Source of the DNA: CAYVQU01 sp964453155
GTDB lineage: Bacteria; Chloroflexota; Anaerolineae; Anaerolineales; UBA11858
DNA: 31,444 nt
NCBI GenBank assembly: GCA_964453155.1
Contig: CAYVQU010000049.1
Coordinates: forward strand, 1 to 31,444
Reading direction: 5' to 3'
Positions 23,893 through 31,444 of this stretch are shown one piece after another (the first letter of the stretch is position 1; each line of letters starts with the position of its first letter). The notes under the pieces are model-generated. The model had not been told where the DNA came from, did not search any database, and worked only from the letters and a program-made list of their open reading frames with translations. The position numbers and the translations under genes were made by a program.

Positions 23893-26800
23893 CTAATTCT
23901 TCTCCTGGACTCGAAGCGGTTTTTTCGATTAGACGCATGAGAACATCATATTCAAAATTGTCCACTAGGCGATTTAGTCCTGCGGCCAGATTTTCATCTT
24001 GCACCCTAATCTCTTCCAGGATTTGGGCAATAATTTCCATATCGCCTAACTCGATGGCATCCGCGAATCGCATGCGCAGCTCTTTGGGCAAAGATGCCAA
24101 ATCCTCCGGTTTCAGAACGCGCCGGGATTCGGTGTCAATTGGTTCTTGGGATTCAGCGTAGATAAAGCGGACCCCCAGATGTTTATGCGCCAATTCAAAT
24201 AACTCATCTTCTTTAAAGGGTTTGCGTAAAAACGCGTCGCAGCCAGATTGCATCACAACCGTCCGGCCTTCTTCAAACGAACTGGCCGACACCGCAATGA
24301 CCGGGGTATGCTGGCCGCGGTTCGTCGCTTTGATAGTTTGGGTCGCCTCGTAACCGTCCATCACCGGCATTCGCATGTCCATCCAGACGATATCGGGTTC
24401 CCACGCATCCCAAATTTCAAGGGCCTCTTGACCATTTTCGGCCTGGCGTAATCGGAACCCGAAGGGATTCAACAGGGAGACCATGAGTTTGCGGTTATCG
24501 GCTTTGTCGTCAACAATCAGCATCTTATACCGCGGCTGGCCGGGCTCCAGACCAACCACTCGCCGGGTAACGCGCACCGTATCCACCTCGGCGGCAGATA
24601 CGACCTGGATGCGGATATCAAATGAGAAAGTTGTTCCGGCGCCAATCTGGCTGCTGACGGTCAGATCACCAGCCATCATGCGCACGAATTTGCGGCTGAT
24701 CGGCAGCCCCAAACCAGTGCCTTCTTTGGAGTGGCGACCTGCTGCGGTTTGTACGAATGCTTCGAAAAGGTCATCCAGCTCTTCGGGGTGAATCCCCTGA
24801 CCCGTATCAGCGACATCAAACCTGATCTGGTTTTCAGATTCAGACTTGACAATAAGCGACACGCCTCCGGTCTCTGTAAACTTGAGAGCATTGCCCAACA
24901 GGTTAATCAGTACCTGGCGTAATTTGAGTTCATCGGAGCGAATGAATTGTGGGACAGTAGCTTCACATTCAAAGTGCAGTTGGAGTTTTTTCTCGTTGGC
25001 TTTGAACGTAAACATATTCTGAATATCATCCAGCATCCGATAGAGATCAAAGTTCGCTTCGTCCAAGGTCGTCCGCCCAGCCTCAATCTTGGTTAGTGCC
25101 AAAACTTGGTTTATCAATGACAACAGATGTTCGCCACTGCGATTGATGATGTTGGCCTCATCCCGGTGCTGGGGGGGCAGGGTTGGGCTGCGGGCGATGA
25201 TTTGGGAAAACCCAATGATGGCATTTAACGGGGTTCGTAATTCGTGACTCATATTGGCCAGGAAGGTACTCTTGGCTTCGTTGGCGACCTCAGCCGCACT
25301 TTGTGCTTCCAAGGCTTTTTCCTTCGCGACCTGAAGTTCCCGGTTGGATTCGGCTAAGTCATGGGTACGAGCGGTGACTTCGGCTTCCAATTCACGGTTG
25401 CGCCGCCGGATGGTGCTGACCCGCCAGCGAACACCACCAATGACCATGCCGACCAAGGTGAACCCGGCCAATAGCCGGAACCACAATGTCTCCCAATAAG
25501 GCGGCCGGACAAAAATATTTAGCGCGGCTTCTTGGTCGCTCCAAACGCCGTCATGGTTGCTGCCGCGCACCCGGAGGACATAGTCCCCGGGGGGGAGAAA
25601 GGAATAGGCCGCGAACCGATGGGAACTATCTACGTCTCGCCAACCATCACTGTCGTCACCAAAATCATCTTCGGTATCGGCGCTAAAACCAAACCATTCA
25701 CCCCCCGCTGATTCGAGTTTATATTGGTAGCGATTTTTCAGCGGGTTGACATAATCCAGGACCGCAAACTCAAAGATCAGATTTTCGTGATCCCAATCTA
25801 AGGCAATGCTTTTCGTTTCCCAGATTGGCGCTGTCAAAAGGATATTTTGGTCATCGCCAATGGTTTCATTGACACCCACAGATTGATTGGCCGATTGCAG
25901 GTCCGTGAATACGACCGGGGGGTGAAAATCGCTGGCAATGATTTGTTCTGGATAGAAACTGGTTATTCCGACCTCCGAACCAAAGAATAATTCCCCATCC
26001 GGGGCCGCGAATTGGGCATTGCGATTAAAGAAACTACTTACCAGTCCATCGGTGGTGTCGTAACTTCTGATTTTAATCGGGTCATCATTGGGGTTGAAGG
26101 TGGCTAATCCCCGACTGGTGCTGATCCATAGATTTCCATTTTTATCCGGTAGAACTCCCTGGACGTTGCTGCTCGGCAAGCCATCGCGTTCCATGTATTG
26201 GGTAAAAATTTCGGTGGAGCGCTCCAGGTGGTTCAAACCCTCAGTGGTTGCGATCCACAAATCCCCGGTGTGGTCCTCAAAGATGGCATTGAAACGTCCC
26301 CGCCCCAGGGTGGCGGTATCGTCAGGCTGATGTTTATATTCCTTGGTTTGCCCGGTTGCCGGATCAATATTGATGAGCCGTGCAGTCCCAGCGCCAATCC
26401 ACACGGTTTCCAGATGGTCCACCATGAGGAGGGCCCAATCTGCATTACCAGCTGAGATTTCAATTTGGAAGTAATCGGTGACAAATTGCTCCGCCTGAAT
26501 ATCAAACTGATAAAGGCCATTGCGGCTCACCAACCAGATATTTTCATCCCCATCCACGGCCATATCACTAAAAATCGGTGGATTTGGAGAACCTATTTCA
26601 AGCGGAAATGATTTAACCTGACCCGAGGATTCATCCAGACGATAAAGCCCGGTTCGCAAACCGATCCATATGAACTGATTTTCATCCCGGTGGAGGCCCA
26701 AAATATGTTGGTGGCCCGGAGGCTTATTCTCTCCCAAGTCGATTGAAAAATGGTTGATTTCACCGCTATTCCGATCGAGGCGATTCAATACCAGGTGGGT

Positions 26801-27985
26801 ACCCAACCAGACAATGCCAGCCTCATCTACAAATACCCGCTCGACCGATTCACCTGCCAGACTATTTTCACTATCCAAAATCCCTTTGCGATAATTAGAA
26901 AACCGGGTATGTTGTGGGGCTTGAAGATAGAGACCCGAATCAACAGAACCAATCCAAATCATGCCACTGACATCCTGGAACAGGACATTGCTCCAACTAC
27001 TGCGTAATCCATCAGGGTTGACCAGATCACTGTAAAAGGTGTGAACAAATTGCCCGTTCTGTGGGTCAAACACAGCAATATTGGGCGGGGCGGCCAGCCA
27101 CAATAAGCCCTCCTCAGTAGCCATAATGGCTGTCATCGGACGAGCAACGAACTGGGTGAAGAATTCGGCCTCGACATTAAACTGGTAAAGACCCTCCTCG
27201 GATGTTACCCACAAATTATCATCTGCATCGACCAGCACCTCATCAAAACGCAGGATAGCACCTGGCGAAGAGGTGATTTCAGTTTGGCCGAAGGCGGGTT
27301 GGTAACGGATAAATTTTTCCGTCGCAGGGGTAAACTTGATCAATCCGTGGGCTGCCAGCCAAATATTGCCATGCCGATCCACCGCGATGTCATCGACACT
27401 CCCAAAATTTTTGGCACCCACCCCCTGATCATCCACCAGATATTGGGTGATGGTCTCGGTCTGCGGGTCATATTTGTTCACCCCAATCGCAGTGCCGATC
27501 CAAATATTGCCAGCCTGATCTTCAGCCAGTGAACGACAATCCGGGCTGTTAATACTGAGGGCGCCGTGGGGATTAAGGGTGATAAAAGAAAAAATATTGT
27601 GGCTGGGGTCATAACGACTAACCCCACCTCCCGAAGTGGCCACCCAAATATTTCCCTGGCGATCTTCCAGTAAGTCGGTCACCTGATTGCTGCTCAGACT
27701 GTTTGGATTTCCCGGTTCGTGCTTGAAGGCTAGAAATTGGTAGCCATCAAAACGATTGAGACCTTCATTGGTGCCGATCCACATGAACCCATGGCGGTCT
27801 TGTAAGATGGCTGTAATTTCATTATGCAGCAGGCCATCATCCGTGGTCAGATTTTGGAAATAAACGGTCGGCGCGGCACCGGTTGGCTCAATGGGTGGAT
27901 CGGTTACAGCCTGGGCCAGAGCAGATTGAGGTGTCCGGGTGAATAAAAGCAAACCGAATAAGATAAATAGCCAGATTTTTTTCAT
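23885..27985 (-). CDS. Beta-propeller hybrid sensor histidine kinase
   Basis: This single-pass membrane sensor of 1366 residues resembles hybrid two-component systems used to sense saccharides. From ATG 27985 the order is: signal peptide (about 1-25, ALAQA), two beta-propellers made of Reg_prop repeats (W-I/V-G/A-T-x-x-G-L pattern, about 40-690), a Y_Y_Y domain (about 722-827, ending LPPGDYVLRVRGSN), a membrane helix (about 834-853), a coiled coil, HisKA with His914 (SHELRTP), HATPase (NALKFT, DTGQG, GTGLGLPIS), REC with Asp1203 (WMDMRMP), and an unassigned helical tail (about 1290-1360). No AraC-type DNA-binding domain follows the REC, so output must go through partners. A TTG three codons earlier is an alternative start; no strong ribosome site is seen. 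Confidence 0.93.
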   Translation of the reverse strand: MKKIWLFILFGLLLFTRTPQSALAQAVTDPPIEPTGAAPTVYFQNLTTDDGLLHNEITAILQDRHGFMWIGTNEGLNRFDGYQFLAFKHEPGNPNSLSSNQVTDLLEDRQGNIWVATSGGGVSRYDPSHNIFSFITLNPHGALSINSPDCRSLAEDQAGNIWIGTAIGVNKYDPQTETITQYLVDDQGVGAKNFGSVDDIAVDRHGNIWLAAHGLIKFTPATEKFIRYQPAFGQTEITSSPGAILRFDEVLVDADDNLWVTSEEGLYQFNVEAEFFTQFVARPMTAIMATEEGLLWLAAPPNIAVFDPQNGQFVHTFYSDLVNPDGLRSSWSNVLFQDVSGMIWIGSVDSGLYLQAPQHTRFSNYRKGILDSENSLAGESVERVFVDEAGIVWLGTHLVLNRLDRNSGEINHFSIDLGENKPPGHQHILGLHRDENQFIWIGLRTGLYRLDESSGQVKSFPLEIGSPNPPIFSDMAVDGDENIWLVSRNGLYQFDIQAEQFVTDYFQIEISAGNADWALLMVDHLETVWIGAGTARLINIDPATGQTKEYKHQPDDTATLGRGRFNAIFEDHTGDLWIATTEGLNHLERSTEIFTQYMERDGLPSSNVQGVLPDKNGNLWISTSRGLATFNPNDDPIKIRSYDTTDGLVSSFFNRNAQFAAPDGELFFGSEVGITSFYPEQIIASDFHPPVVFTDLQSANQSVGVNETIGDDQNILLTAPIWETKSIALDWDHENLIFEFAVLDYVNPLKNRYQYKLESAGGEWFGFSADTEDDFGDDSDGWRDVDSSHRFAAYSFLPPGDYVLRVRGSNHDGVWSDQEAALNIFVRPPYWETLWFRLLAGFTLVGMVIGGVRWRVSTIRRRNRELEAEVTARTHDLAESNRELQVAKEKALEAQSAAEVANEAKSTFLANMSHELRTPLNAIIGFSQIIARSPTLPPQHRDEANIINRSGEHLLSLINQVLALTKIEAGRTTLDEANFDLYRMLDDIQNMFTFKANEKKLQLHFECEATVPQFIRSDELKLRQVLINLLGNALKFTETGGVSLIVKSESENQIRFDVADTGQGIHPEELDDLFEAFVQTAAGRHSKEGTGLGLPISRKFVRMMAGDLTVSSQIGAGTTFSFDIRIQVVSAAEVDTVRVTRRVVGLEPGQPRYKMLIVDDKADNRKLMVSLLNPFGFRLRQAENGQEALEIWDAWEPDIVWMDMRMPVMDGYEATQTIKATNRGQHTPVIAVSASSFEEGRTVVMQSGCDAFLRKPFKEDELFELAHKHLGVRFIYAESQEPIDTESRRVLKPEDLASLPKELRMRFADAIELGDMEIIAQILEEIRVQDENLAAGLNRLVDNFEYDVLMRLIEKTASSPGEELDE

Positions 27986-28030
27986 ATTTTTCAACGCGGG
28001 TACGACGGCACTTAAACGTGGTCAGTATTT

Positions 28031-28125
28031 TTAACCGCTAATCTACGCTAATTTTCACGAATTTTTTGCAAATTCAAGTCGTTTTTTCATAATTTTAGCG
28101 CCGATTAGCGAAAATTCGCGGTTAA
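28031..28125. repeat. Degenerate long inverted repeat upstream of the propeller kinase
   Basis: TTAACCGC (28031-28038 with one base before it) is echoed in inverted form at GCGGTTAA (28118-28125). The inner arms (CTAATCTACGCTAATTTTCACG against CGCTAATCGGCG-like sequence) match only partly. The wording belongs to the CCGCGAAT family. It lies in the probable leader or promoter region of the operon. Confidence 0.5.
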
Positions 28126-28216
28126 TTTTAAGTTTTTCTAGCCTCCACGGGTAAGTGCCGTGCTACCTCAACGCGGATGAGTGGGAGAAAGTCAAAACAC
28201 CAGTAAAGATCATTAT

Positions 28217-28669
28217 TTAGGGTTGGTCGCCAGCAGGAGGTGCTCCCGCTCCCGGGCCACCGGCGAGTATGCATGCCAGACCTCTAGGGACTTCCTGACA
28301 AGTTCCATCTTTCAACCCATTCGGGGTCTCTGCCGTACAATCATCTCCTGACACCAGATTTTCACAGGCCTCGAAGGCTTCTGGGGGCAAACCGCCGGAT
28401 TGGGGAAGATCTGTTGGGTTGGATTCTTCAGTGCTCCCTAGGTTTTCACCACCCGTTGGTGCTGATTGCGATTGATTACCAATCGGAGGTGTCTCCCCAA
28501 CGGATACAACCGGAATGAGTCTATCTTCGATAAGAACTTCTTTGATAATCGTTTCTGGGGTGGTGTTAGTATCAGCGCTTGCTTCCAGGGTAGGTGTTGG
28601 GCTCCGGTCACAGGCAACCAGGAATATTCCACTTAGCAAAATTAATATGAGGGTAAATCGTTTGGGCAT
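28217..28669 (-). CDS. Lipoprotein with a C-terminal four-cysteine domain
   Basis: The 150-residue product has a lipoprotein signal peptide with lipobox LVAC (Cys20), so it should be anchored to the outer face of the membrane. A low-complexity linker rich in Pro, Ser, Thr and Glu (about 23-95) leads to a small domain with cysteines 102, 111, 124 and 133 (AFEACENLVSGDDC, then GTC and LACIL). This is a recurring Cys pattern in bacterial secreted proteins of unknown function and would make two disulfides. It ends with a Gly/Pro-rich tail. AAGGA precedes the ATG. The function is unknown. It lies upstream of the sensor operon on the same strand, about 230 bases away, so a link to sensing is only suggestive. 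Confidence 0.75.
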   Translation of the reverse strand: MPKRFTLILILLSGIFLVACDRSPTPTLEASADTNTTPETIIKEVLIEDRLIPVVSVGETPPIGNQSQSAPTGGENLGSTEESNPTDLPQSGGLPPEAFEACENLVSGDDCTAETPNGLKDGTCQEVPRGLACILAGGPGAGAPPAGDQP

Positions 28670-28925
28670 TTAATATTTCCTTGGCAACGCACGGGTGACT
28701 AAGTTATACCATTGCAATTCAGGCGTAAGTCACCAAAATTACAAACTAGTATCTCCTAACCATTTATGAAGGTTAACCCCAAAATGGGTGAGCCGCTGCG
28801 ATGATATCACTACAATATTCAGAAGGTGTTTAGATGTTTTGTGAATTTCGTTTAGGTTTCAGGTTCAGTAAGAAAAATTCCCCCATACCATTTTAGAAAG
28901 TAAAAATTGCCTCAGATTTTGGGTA

Positions 28926-29498
28926 TCAAGCGTCTGTAACTCGCCGCCCCTCCAAAAAACAAGTCACGTGATTTTCTAAATTCAGGGGGGACACCGCCAC
29001 ATTGATCATGGCTTTACGCATCATGCTGTCGTAAATTAGGGGACCAAGTAACGCGGCCATGGCGTGCATGGGATGCTCATTGCTTAGAATCCCTTCTGCT
29101 TGATATTGTGCTAAAAGTTGACTGATCCCGGTATAGAAATTGAGGGGCGCATTGATCATTTTGGCCAGTTCGGGGTACCGCGGCATCTCGGATAATAGGA
29201 TGAAAATGAATTGGCCATGTTTCACTGCCGAACCTTGATAAGCCATCACGACGCGAAGTAAATCGGCGGTTATATCGCCAGAATATTGTGTGGCCGTTTC
29301 AAAATCTGTCCGCGCAATAACGGATTCAACCGCTTGTTTTACCAGTTGAATTTTGTTCCCATACTTGCGAAACAAAGTCACTTCACTGACATCAGCCGCC
29401 TCGGCCATCTGTTTGGTCGTCGCGCCCGCATAGCCGCAGTCACTGACGACTTGCAGCACAGCCGCAAAAATATCTTCATCTTTTACAATTTTGGGCAT
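28926..29498 (-). CDS. TetR-family transcriptional repressor
   Basis: This 190-residue regulator has an N-terminal TetR helix-turn-helix: helix 1 starts DEDIFAAVLQVVSDCGYAGA, and the recognition part is TTKQMAEAADVSEVTLFRKY (27-46). The remaining helices form a ligand-binding and dimer domain of no recognised type. GAGGAG sits seven bases before the ATG. It is divergent from the sulfotransferase and iron-sulfur genes, and two 16-bp palindromic sites between them (29574-29589 and 29613-29628) fit as its operators. The first overlaps both promoters, so it should repress the neighbours and itself. The inducing ligand is unknown. Confidence 0.9.
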   Translation of the reverse strand: MPKIVKDEDIFAAVLQVVSDCGYAGATTKQMAEAADVSEVTLFRKYGNKIQLVKQAVESVIARTDFETATQYSGDITADLLRVVMAYQGSAVKHGQFIFILLSEMPRYPELAKMINAPLNFYTGISQLLAQYQAEGILSNEHPMHAMAALLGPLIYDSMMRKAMINVAVSPLNLENHVTCFLEGRRVTDA

Positions 29499-29520
29499 TG
29501 CGCGCTCCTCTATCCTAAAA

Positions 29521-29553
29521 AGGACTGCGGTTCCGCGTAGGAACCGCAGTCCT
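29521..29553 (-). terminator. Hairpin plus T-run in the tetR leader
   Basis: Perfect 14-bp arms (AGGACTGCGGTTCC at 29521-29534 and its complement at 29540-29553) close a 5-base loop. On the minus strand the stem is followed at once by TTTTT, giving the form of an intrinsic terminator only about 20 bases before the tetR start. It may be an attenuator or merely a palindromic repeat of the GGAACCG type inserted there. Confidence 0.6.
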
Positions 29554-29573
29554 ACTTACCCATTCTATCATAT

Positions 29574-29589
29574 GTTAGTGTTGACTTAC
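29574..29589. promoter_or_regulatory. Operator 1 for the TetR regulator (proposed)
   Basis: GTTAGTGTTGACTTAC is an imperfect palindrome that matches operator 2 at 12 of 16 positions and overlaps the -35 of the sulfotransferase promoter. It also covers the region where the minus-strand tetR promoter (possibly TTATTG and TATGAT) should lie. Confidence 0.6.
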
Positions 29590-29609
29590 AATAAGTTATT
29601 TGTTATATT
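29581..29609 (+). promoter_or_regulatory. Promoter of the sulfotransferase/Fe-S operon
   Basis: TTGACT (29581-29586), a 17-base spacer and TATATT (29604-29609) form a near-consensus promoter. Two operators embrace it: one covers the -35 and the other lies just downstream of the -10. Confidence 0.75.
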
Positions 29610-29612
29610 ATA

Positions 29613-29628
29613 GTTAGTATTCACTAAC
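29613..29628. promoter_or_regulatory. Operator 2 for the TetR regulator (proposed)
   Basis: GTTAGTATTCACTAAC has perfect 6-bp arms (GTTAGT and ACTAAC) around four bases. Its distance from operator 1 is 39 bases start to start, close to four helical turns, so two dimers would lie on nearly the same face of the DNA and straddle the -10. Confidence 0.7.
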
Positions 29629-29659
29629 AAAAGATTTTTTCATATTACTGGTGTTTATT

Positions 29660-30289
29660 ATGAAACTCATCAATGTCGGACTCGCTCGTACAGGTACTAC
29701 CTCCCTCAAAGCAGCCTTGGAAAAACTTGGCTATGGCCCCATTTATCATACCTTTGATCTCTTCACCAATTCAGCGCACATGGATATTTGGGAAAACGCT
29801 TATGAGGGGGCACCAGTTGATTGGCGCGCATTTTACGCGGACTATGAAGTGGCCGATTGGCCCGCGGGGTTGTTTTGTCGGGAGATCATCACCGCCCACC
29901 CGGAAGCAAAAGTCATGGTCACGGTGCGCGACCCTTCAGAGTGGTACGAAAGCATTCACAGCATCTTCAAACAAGGGATGAACATCAATCTGCCGATCCC
30001 CATCGTAAAACGGATCAAAAATTTCATTATCAATTACCCTGCGAAGCATCTCTTTCAGGGCCGGATTGATGATCGCGAGTTTATGATCCAATTCTTTCAG
30101 GAATATATCGAAAGCGTCAAAGCTTGCGTTCCATCCGATCAGTTATTAGTCTACAGCGTGACTGAAGGTTGGGAACCCTTATGCGAATTTTTGGGGGTTC
30201 CCGTACCCACCGAACGCTTCCCGCGGGTTAATACCCGTGGTGGATTTCGAGGGATGGTGCTAAAGGCTCTGTCTGGTTTGCCAAAGTAG
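29660..30289 (+). CDS. Sulfotransferase-family protein
   Basis: Sulfotransferases move sulfate from PAPS to alcohols, sugars or lipids. In this 209-residue protein the 5'-phosphosulfate loop is GLARTGTTSLKAALEKLGY (7-25), and the 3'-phosphate motif is VRDPSEWYESIHS near residue 90. The small size and ARTGTTS wording put it in a short sulfotransferase branch of mostly unknown substrate. A GTG nine bases upstream is in frame; ATG 29660 is preferred because the fold starts there, though no good ribosome site is seen for either. It is the first gene of a TetR-controlled operon with the iron-sulfur gene 14 bases downstream. Confidence 0.8.
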   Translation: MKLINVGLARTGTTSLKAALEKLGYGPIYHTFDLFTNSAHMDIWENAYEGAPVDWRAFYADYEVADWPAGLFCREIITAHPEAKVMVTVRDPSEWYESIHSIFKQGMNINLPIPIVKRIKNFIINYPAKHLFQGRIDDREFMIQFFQEYIESVKACVPSDQLLVYSVTEGWEPLCEFLGVPVPTERFPRVNTRGGFRGMVLKALSGLPK

Positions 30290-30303
30290 AAGGATAAAAA
30301 ATA

Positions 30304-31308
30304 ATGCCCACGCTCAACAAATTCTTCATTGAAAAAATATTGCATCCCCGTTTGGCGCATATCAAAAGAATTGAAGATGAATTGGCCCAACGACCAGATC
30401 AAATTCAACCCTTGGAAGATGCCCCGGTGCGTTTCAACCATCCCGAAAGAGTTGTCCAGAGTGTCATTGATGGTAAGACGGACATGAGCGATATGATGAC
30501 TTTCGGAACCGCGCCCTTGTTCATTGCCAGCATGTTGGGGGTATTAAAGGCCAATGCTGCCATTGATAAAAACCCGTCGCAACCACGGACGACGATTACC
30601 CCCGATGAAATCAAGGAACTTACCGCCTTAGCCAACAGCTTAAAGTGTGAAATTGGTTTCGCCAAGTTAGATCATCTCTATATCTTCAAAGATAAATCAA
30701 TCTCCTTCGATAACAGCATTGTGTTGGCCATGGAAATGGAGGCCGACGCGATGGCAACCGCCCCGTCATATGACGCCAACCTCGAAGTTCAAAAAATCTA
30801 TAAAGATTTGGGAGTCGCCGGAAATAAAATCGCGGCTTGGCTGCGTAAAAAGGGCTTTGCCTGTCACGCTGTTCCCCCACGTAACGGGCTGACCCTGCAC
30901 CCGCCGATGGCAGTCAAAGCAGGTTTGGGTGGCTTTGGCCTGCATGGTTTGTGCATCACCAAAGCCTTTGGCCCGCGTATTCGGGTCTCAGCCGTGCATA
31001 CCAACATCACCAACTTGCCCTTCTACGCGGGTCATGACCATGATTGGATTACCGATTATTGCCAGAAATGTAAATTGTGTATCGATGCCTGCCCCGGCGA
31101 GGCGTTTTTTGATCCCCCCATTCCGAAAGAAAACGGAATCGTTACGCACGTAGATCAAGAAAAATGCTTCCCTTTCTTTGCTGAAAACCATGGTTGTGCG
31201 GTGTGCATTTCAATTTGTCCTTTTAGCAAGGTGGATTATGATAAGTTAAAAGGGAAAACAGGTGAAAAGGTAATTGGTGAGTTGCGCGCCTCTCTGTCTA
31301 CAGTTTAG
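30304..31308 (+). CDS. QueG/reductive-dehalogenase-like protein with two [4Fe-4S] motifs
   Basis: This 334-residue protein has a C-terminal double ferredoxin segment: C-x2-C-x2-C-x3-CP (CQKCKLCIDACP, near residues 257-268) and a second set ending CAVCISICPFS. Before it is GLGGFGLHGLCITKAFGPRIRV, which corresponds to the cobalamin-site region of epoxyqueuosine reductase and reductive dehalogenase catalytic domains. No twin-arginine signal is present, so it is cytoplasmic, unlike respiratory RdhA proteins. Cobalamin dependence is inferred. AAGGAT precedes ATG 30304 and the gene follows the sulfotransferase by 14 bases. The N-terminal 100 residues do not match a family I know. It is probably a redox enzyme for a small molecule and is not QueG itself. 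Confidence 0.75.
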   Translation: MPTLNKFFIEKILHPRLAHIKRIEDELAQRPDQIQPLEDAPVRFNHPERVVQSVIDGKTDMSDMMTFGTAPLFIASMLGVLKANAAIDKNPSQPRTTITPDEIKELTALANSLKCEIGFAKLDHLYIFKDKSISFDNSIVLAMEMEADAMATAPSYDANLEVQKIYKDLGVAGNKIAAWLRKKGFACHAVPPRNGLTLHPPMAVKAGLGGFGLHGLCITKAFGPRIRVSAVHTNITNLPFYAGHDHDWITDYCQKCKLCIDACPGEAFFDPPIPKENGIVTHVDQEKCFPFFAENHGCAVCISICPFSKVDYDKLKGKTGEKVIGELRASLSTV

Positions 31309-31390
31309 CAATTAGAGATGTTCCCAATTTAAGCTGCTGGATTTTTGTACGTGGATTTTTCGGATGATACGGATTTTTTTGCATTTTCAC

Positions 31391-31439
31391 GGGATGGTTC
31401 AGAAATAAGTAGACAAATAAGTGTCAAAAAGGACATTAA
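31391..31439. repeat. Right copy of the 49-bp terminal inverted repeat
   Basis: Exact reverse complement of 1-49. AAATAAGT occurs at 31403-31410 and 31415-31422. Only CAAAA remains after it in the window, so the true repeat may be longer. The 81 bases between the last gene and this repeat hold only degenerate ACGTGGATTTTT/ATACGGATTTTT wording. Confidence 0.85.
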
Positions 31440-31444
31440 CAAAA

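Noticed and set aside
23885..27994. Many plus-strand open frames inside the large kinase gene
   Set aside because: They are short, lack ribosome sites and overlap a conserved multidomain minus-strand gene.
28670..28925. A small gene or regulatory RNA between the lipoprotein and tetR
   Set aside because: No frame with a ribosome site and no convincing hairpin; the 256 bases are AT-rich and I see nothing definite in them.
1..31444. tRNA, rRNA or riboswitch genes
   Set aside because: I looked for tRNA arms, GTTCRA loops with CCA-like ends and common riboswitch cores in the intergenic stretches and saw none I could support.

Overview
The window looks like a chromosomal segment of a bacterium with intermediate GC, most likely from the phylum Chloroflexota (an Anaerolineae-like lineage). 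This placement is inference. It rests on the NurA-GNAT-HAS-HerA operon, the beta-propeller hybrid histidine kinase, the EntS-like MFS exporters and the many short palindromic intergenic repeats. No rRNA, tRNA, CRISPR array, phage gene or transposase gene was seen. The first 49 bases recur as a perfect inverted copy at 31391-31439, so the segment is probably bounded on both sides by the same multicopy element, possibly insertion-sequence ends.

Layout. (1) 134-1163, plus strand: a consensus promoter, a 27-residue membrane peptide, a short membrane-anchored SPFH/band-7 protein and an intrinsic terminator. (2) 1222-5408, plus: a tightly packed operon of NurA nuclease, GNAT acetyltransferase, a stand-alone HAS-barrel-like protein and HerA ATPase. 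This is a DNA-end-processing module with two extra members. (3) 5546-9375, plus: an intracellular GH32 fructofuranosidase, a calcineurin-like phosphoesterase, and a DinB-like gene that appears to be split by an in-frame TAA. (4) 9562-14904, minus: three MFS exporters with a tandem-GNAT acetyltransferase between the second and third, read from a strong promoter that carries a palindrome in its spacer. (5) 15190-15816, plus: a family-4-type uracil-DNA glycosylase that lacks most of the usual iron-sulfur cysteines. (6) 15993-20219, minus: a class-V aminotransferase, a membrane-anchored LCMT-like methyltransferase, and kdgK with eda (2-keto-3-deoxygluconate to pyruvate plus glyceraldehyde-3-phosphate). 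(7) 20601-21812, plus: a cellobiose 2-epimerase-like enzyme. (8) 21839-28669, minus: a three-gene signalling operon (propeller hybrid kinase, REC-histidine kinase, REC-GGDEF cyclase) and a lipoprotein. (9) 28926-31308: a TetR regulator divergent from a sulfotransferase and a QueG/reductive-dehalogenase-like iron-sulfur protein. Two near-identical 16-bp operators lie in the shared promoter region.

How the genes work together: GH32, the epimerase, Eda and KdgK point to growth on plant or oligosaccharide sugars, with the propeller kinase as a plausible but unproven sensor. The NurA/HerA block, the uracil glycosylase and the DinB remnant give a DNA-repair flavour. The MFS/GNAT block and the TetR-controlled pair look like detoxification or small-molecule-modification functions. 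The least-described items are the stand-alone HAS-barrel protein inside the HerA-NurA operon, the cysteine-depleted glycosylase, and the TetR, sulfotransferase and iron-sulfur protein unit.
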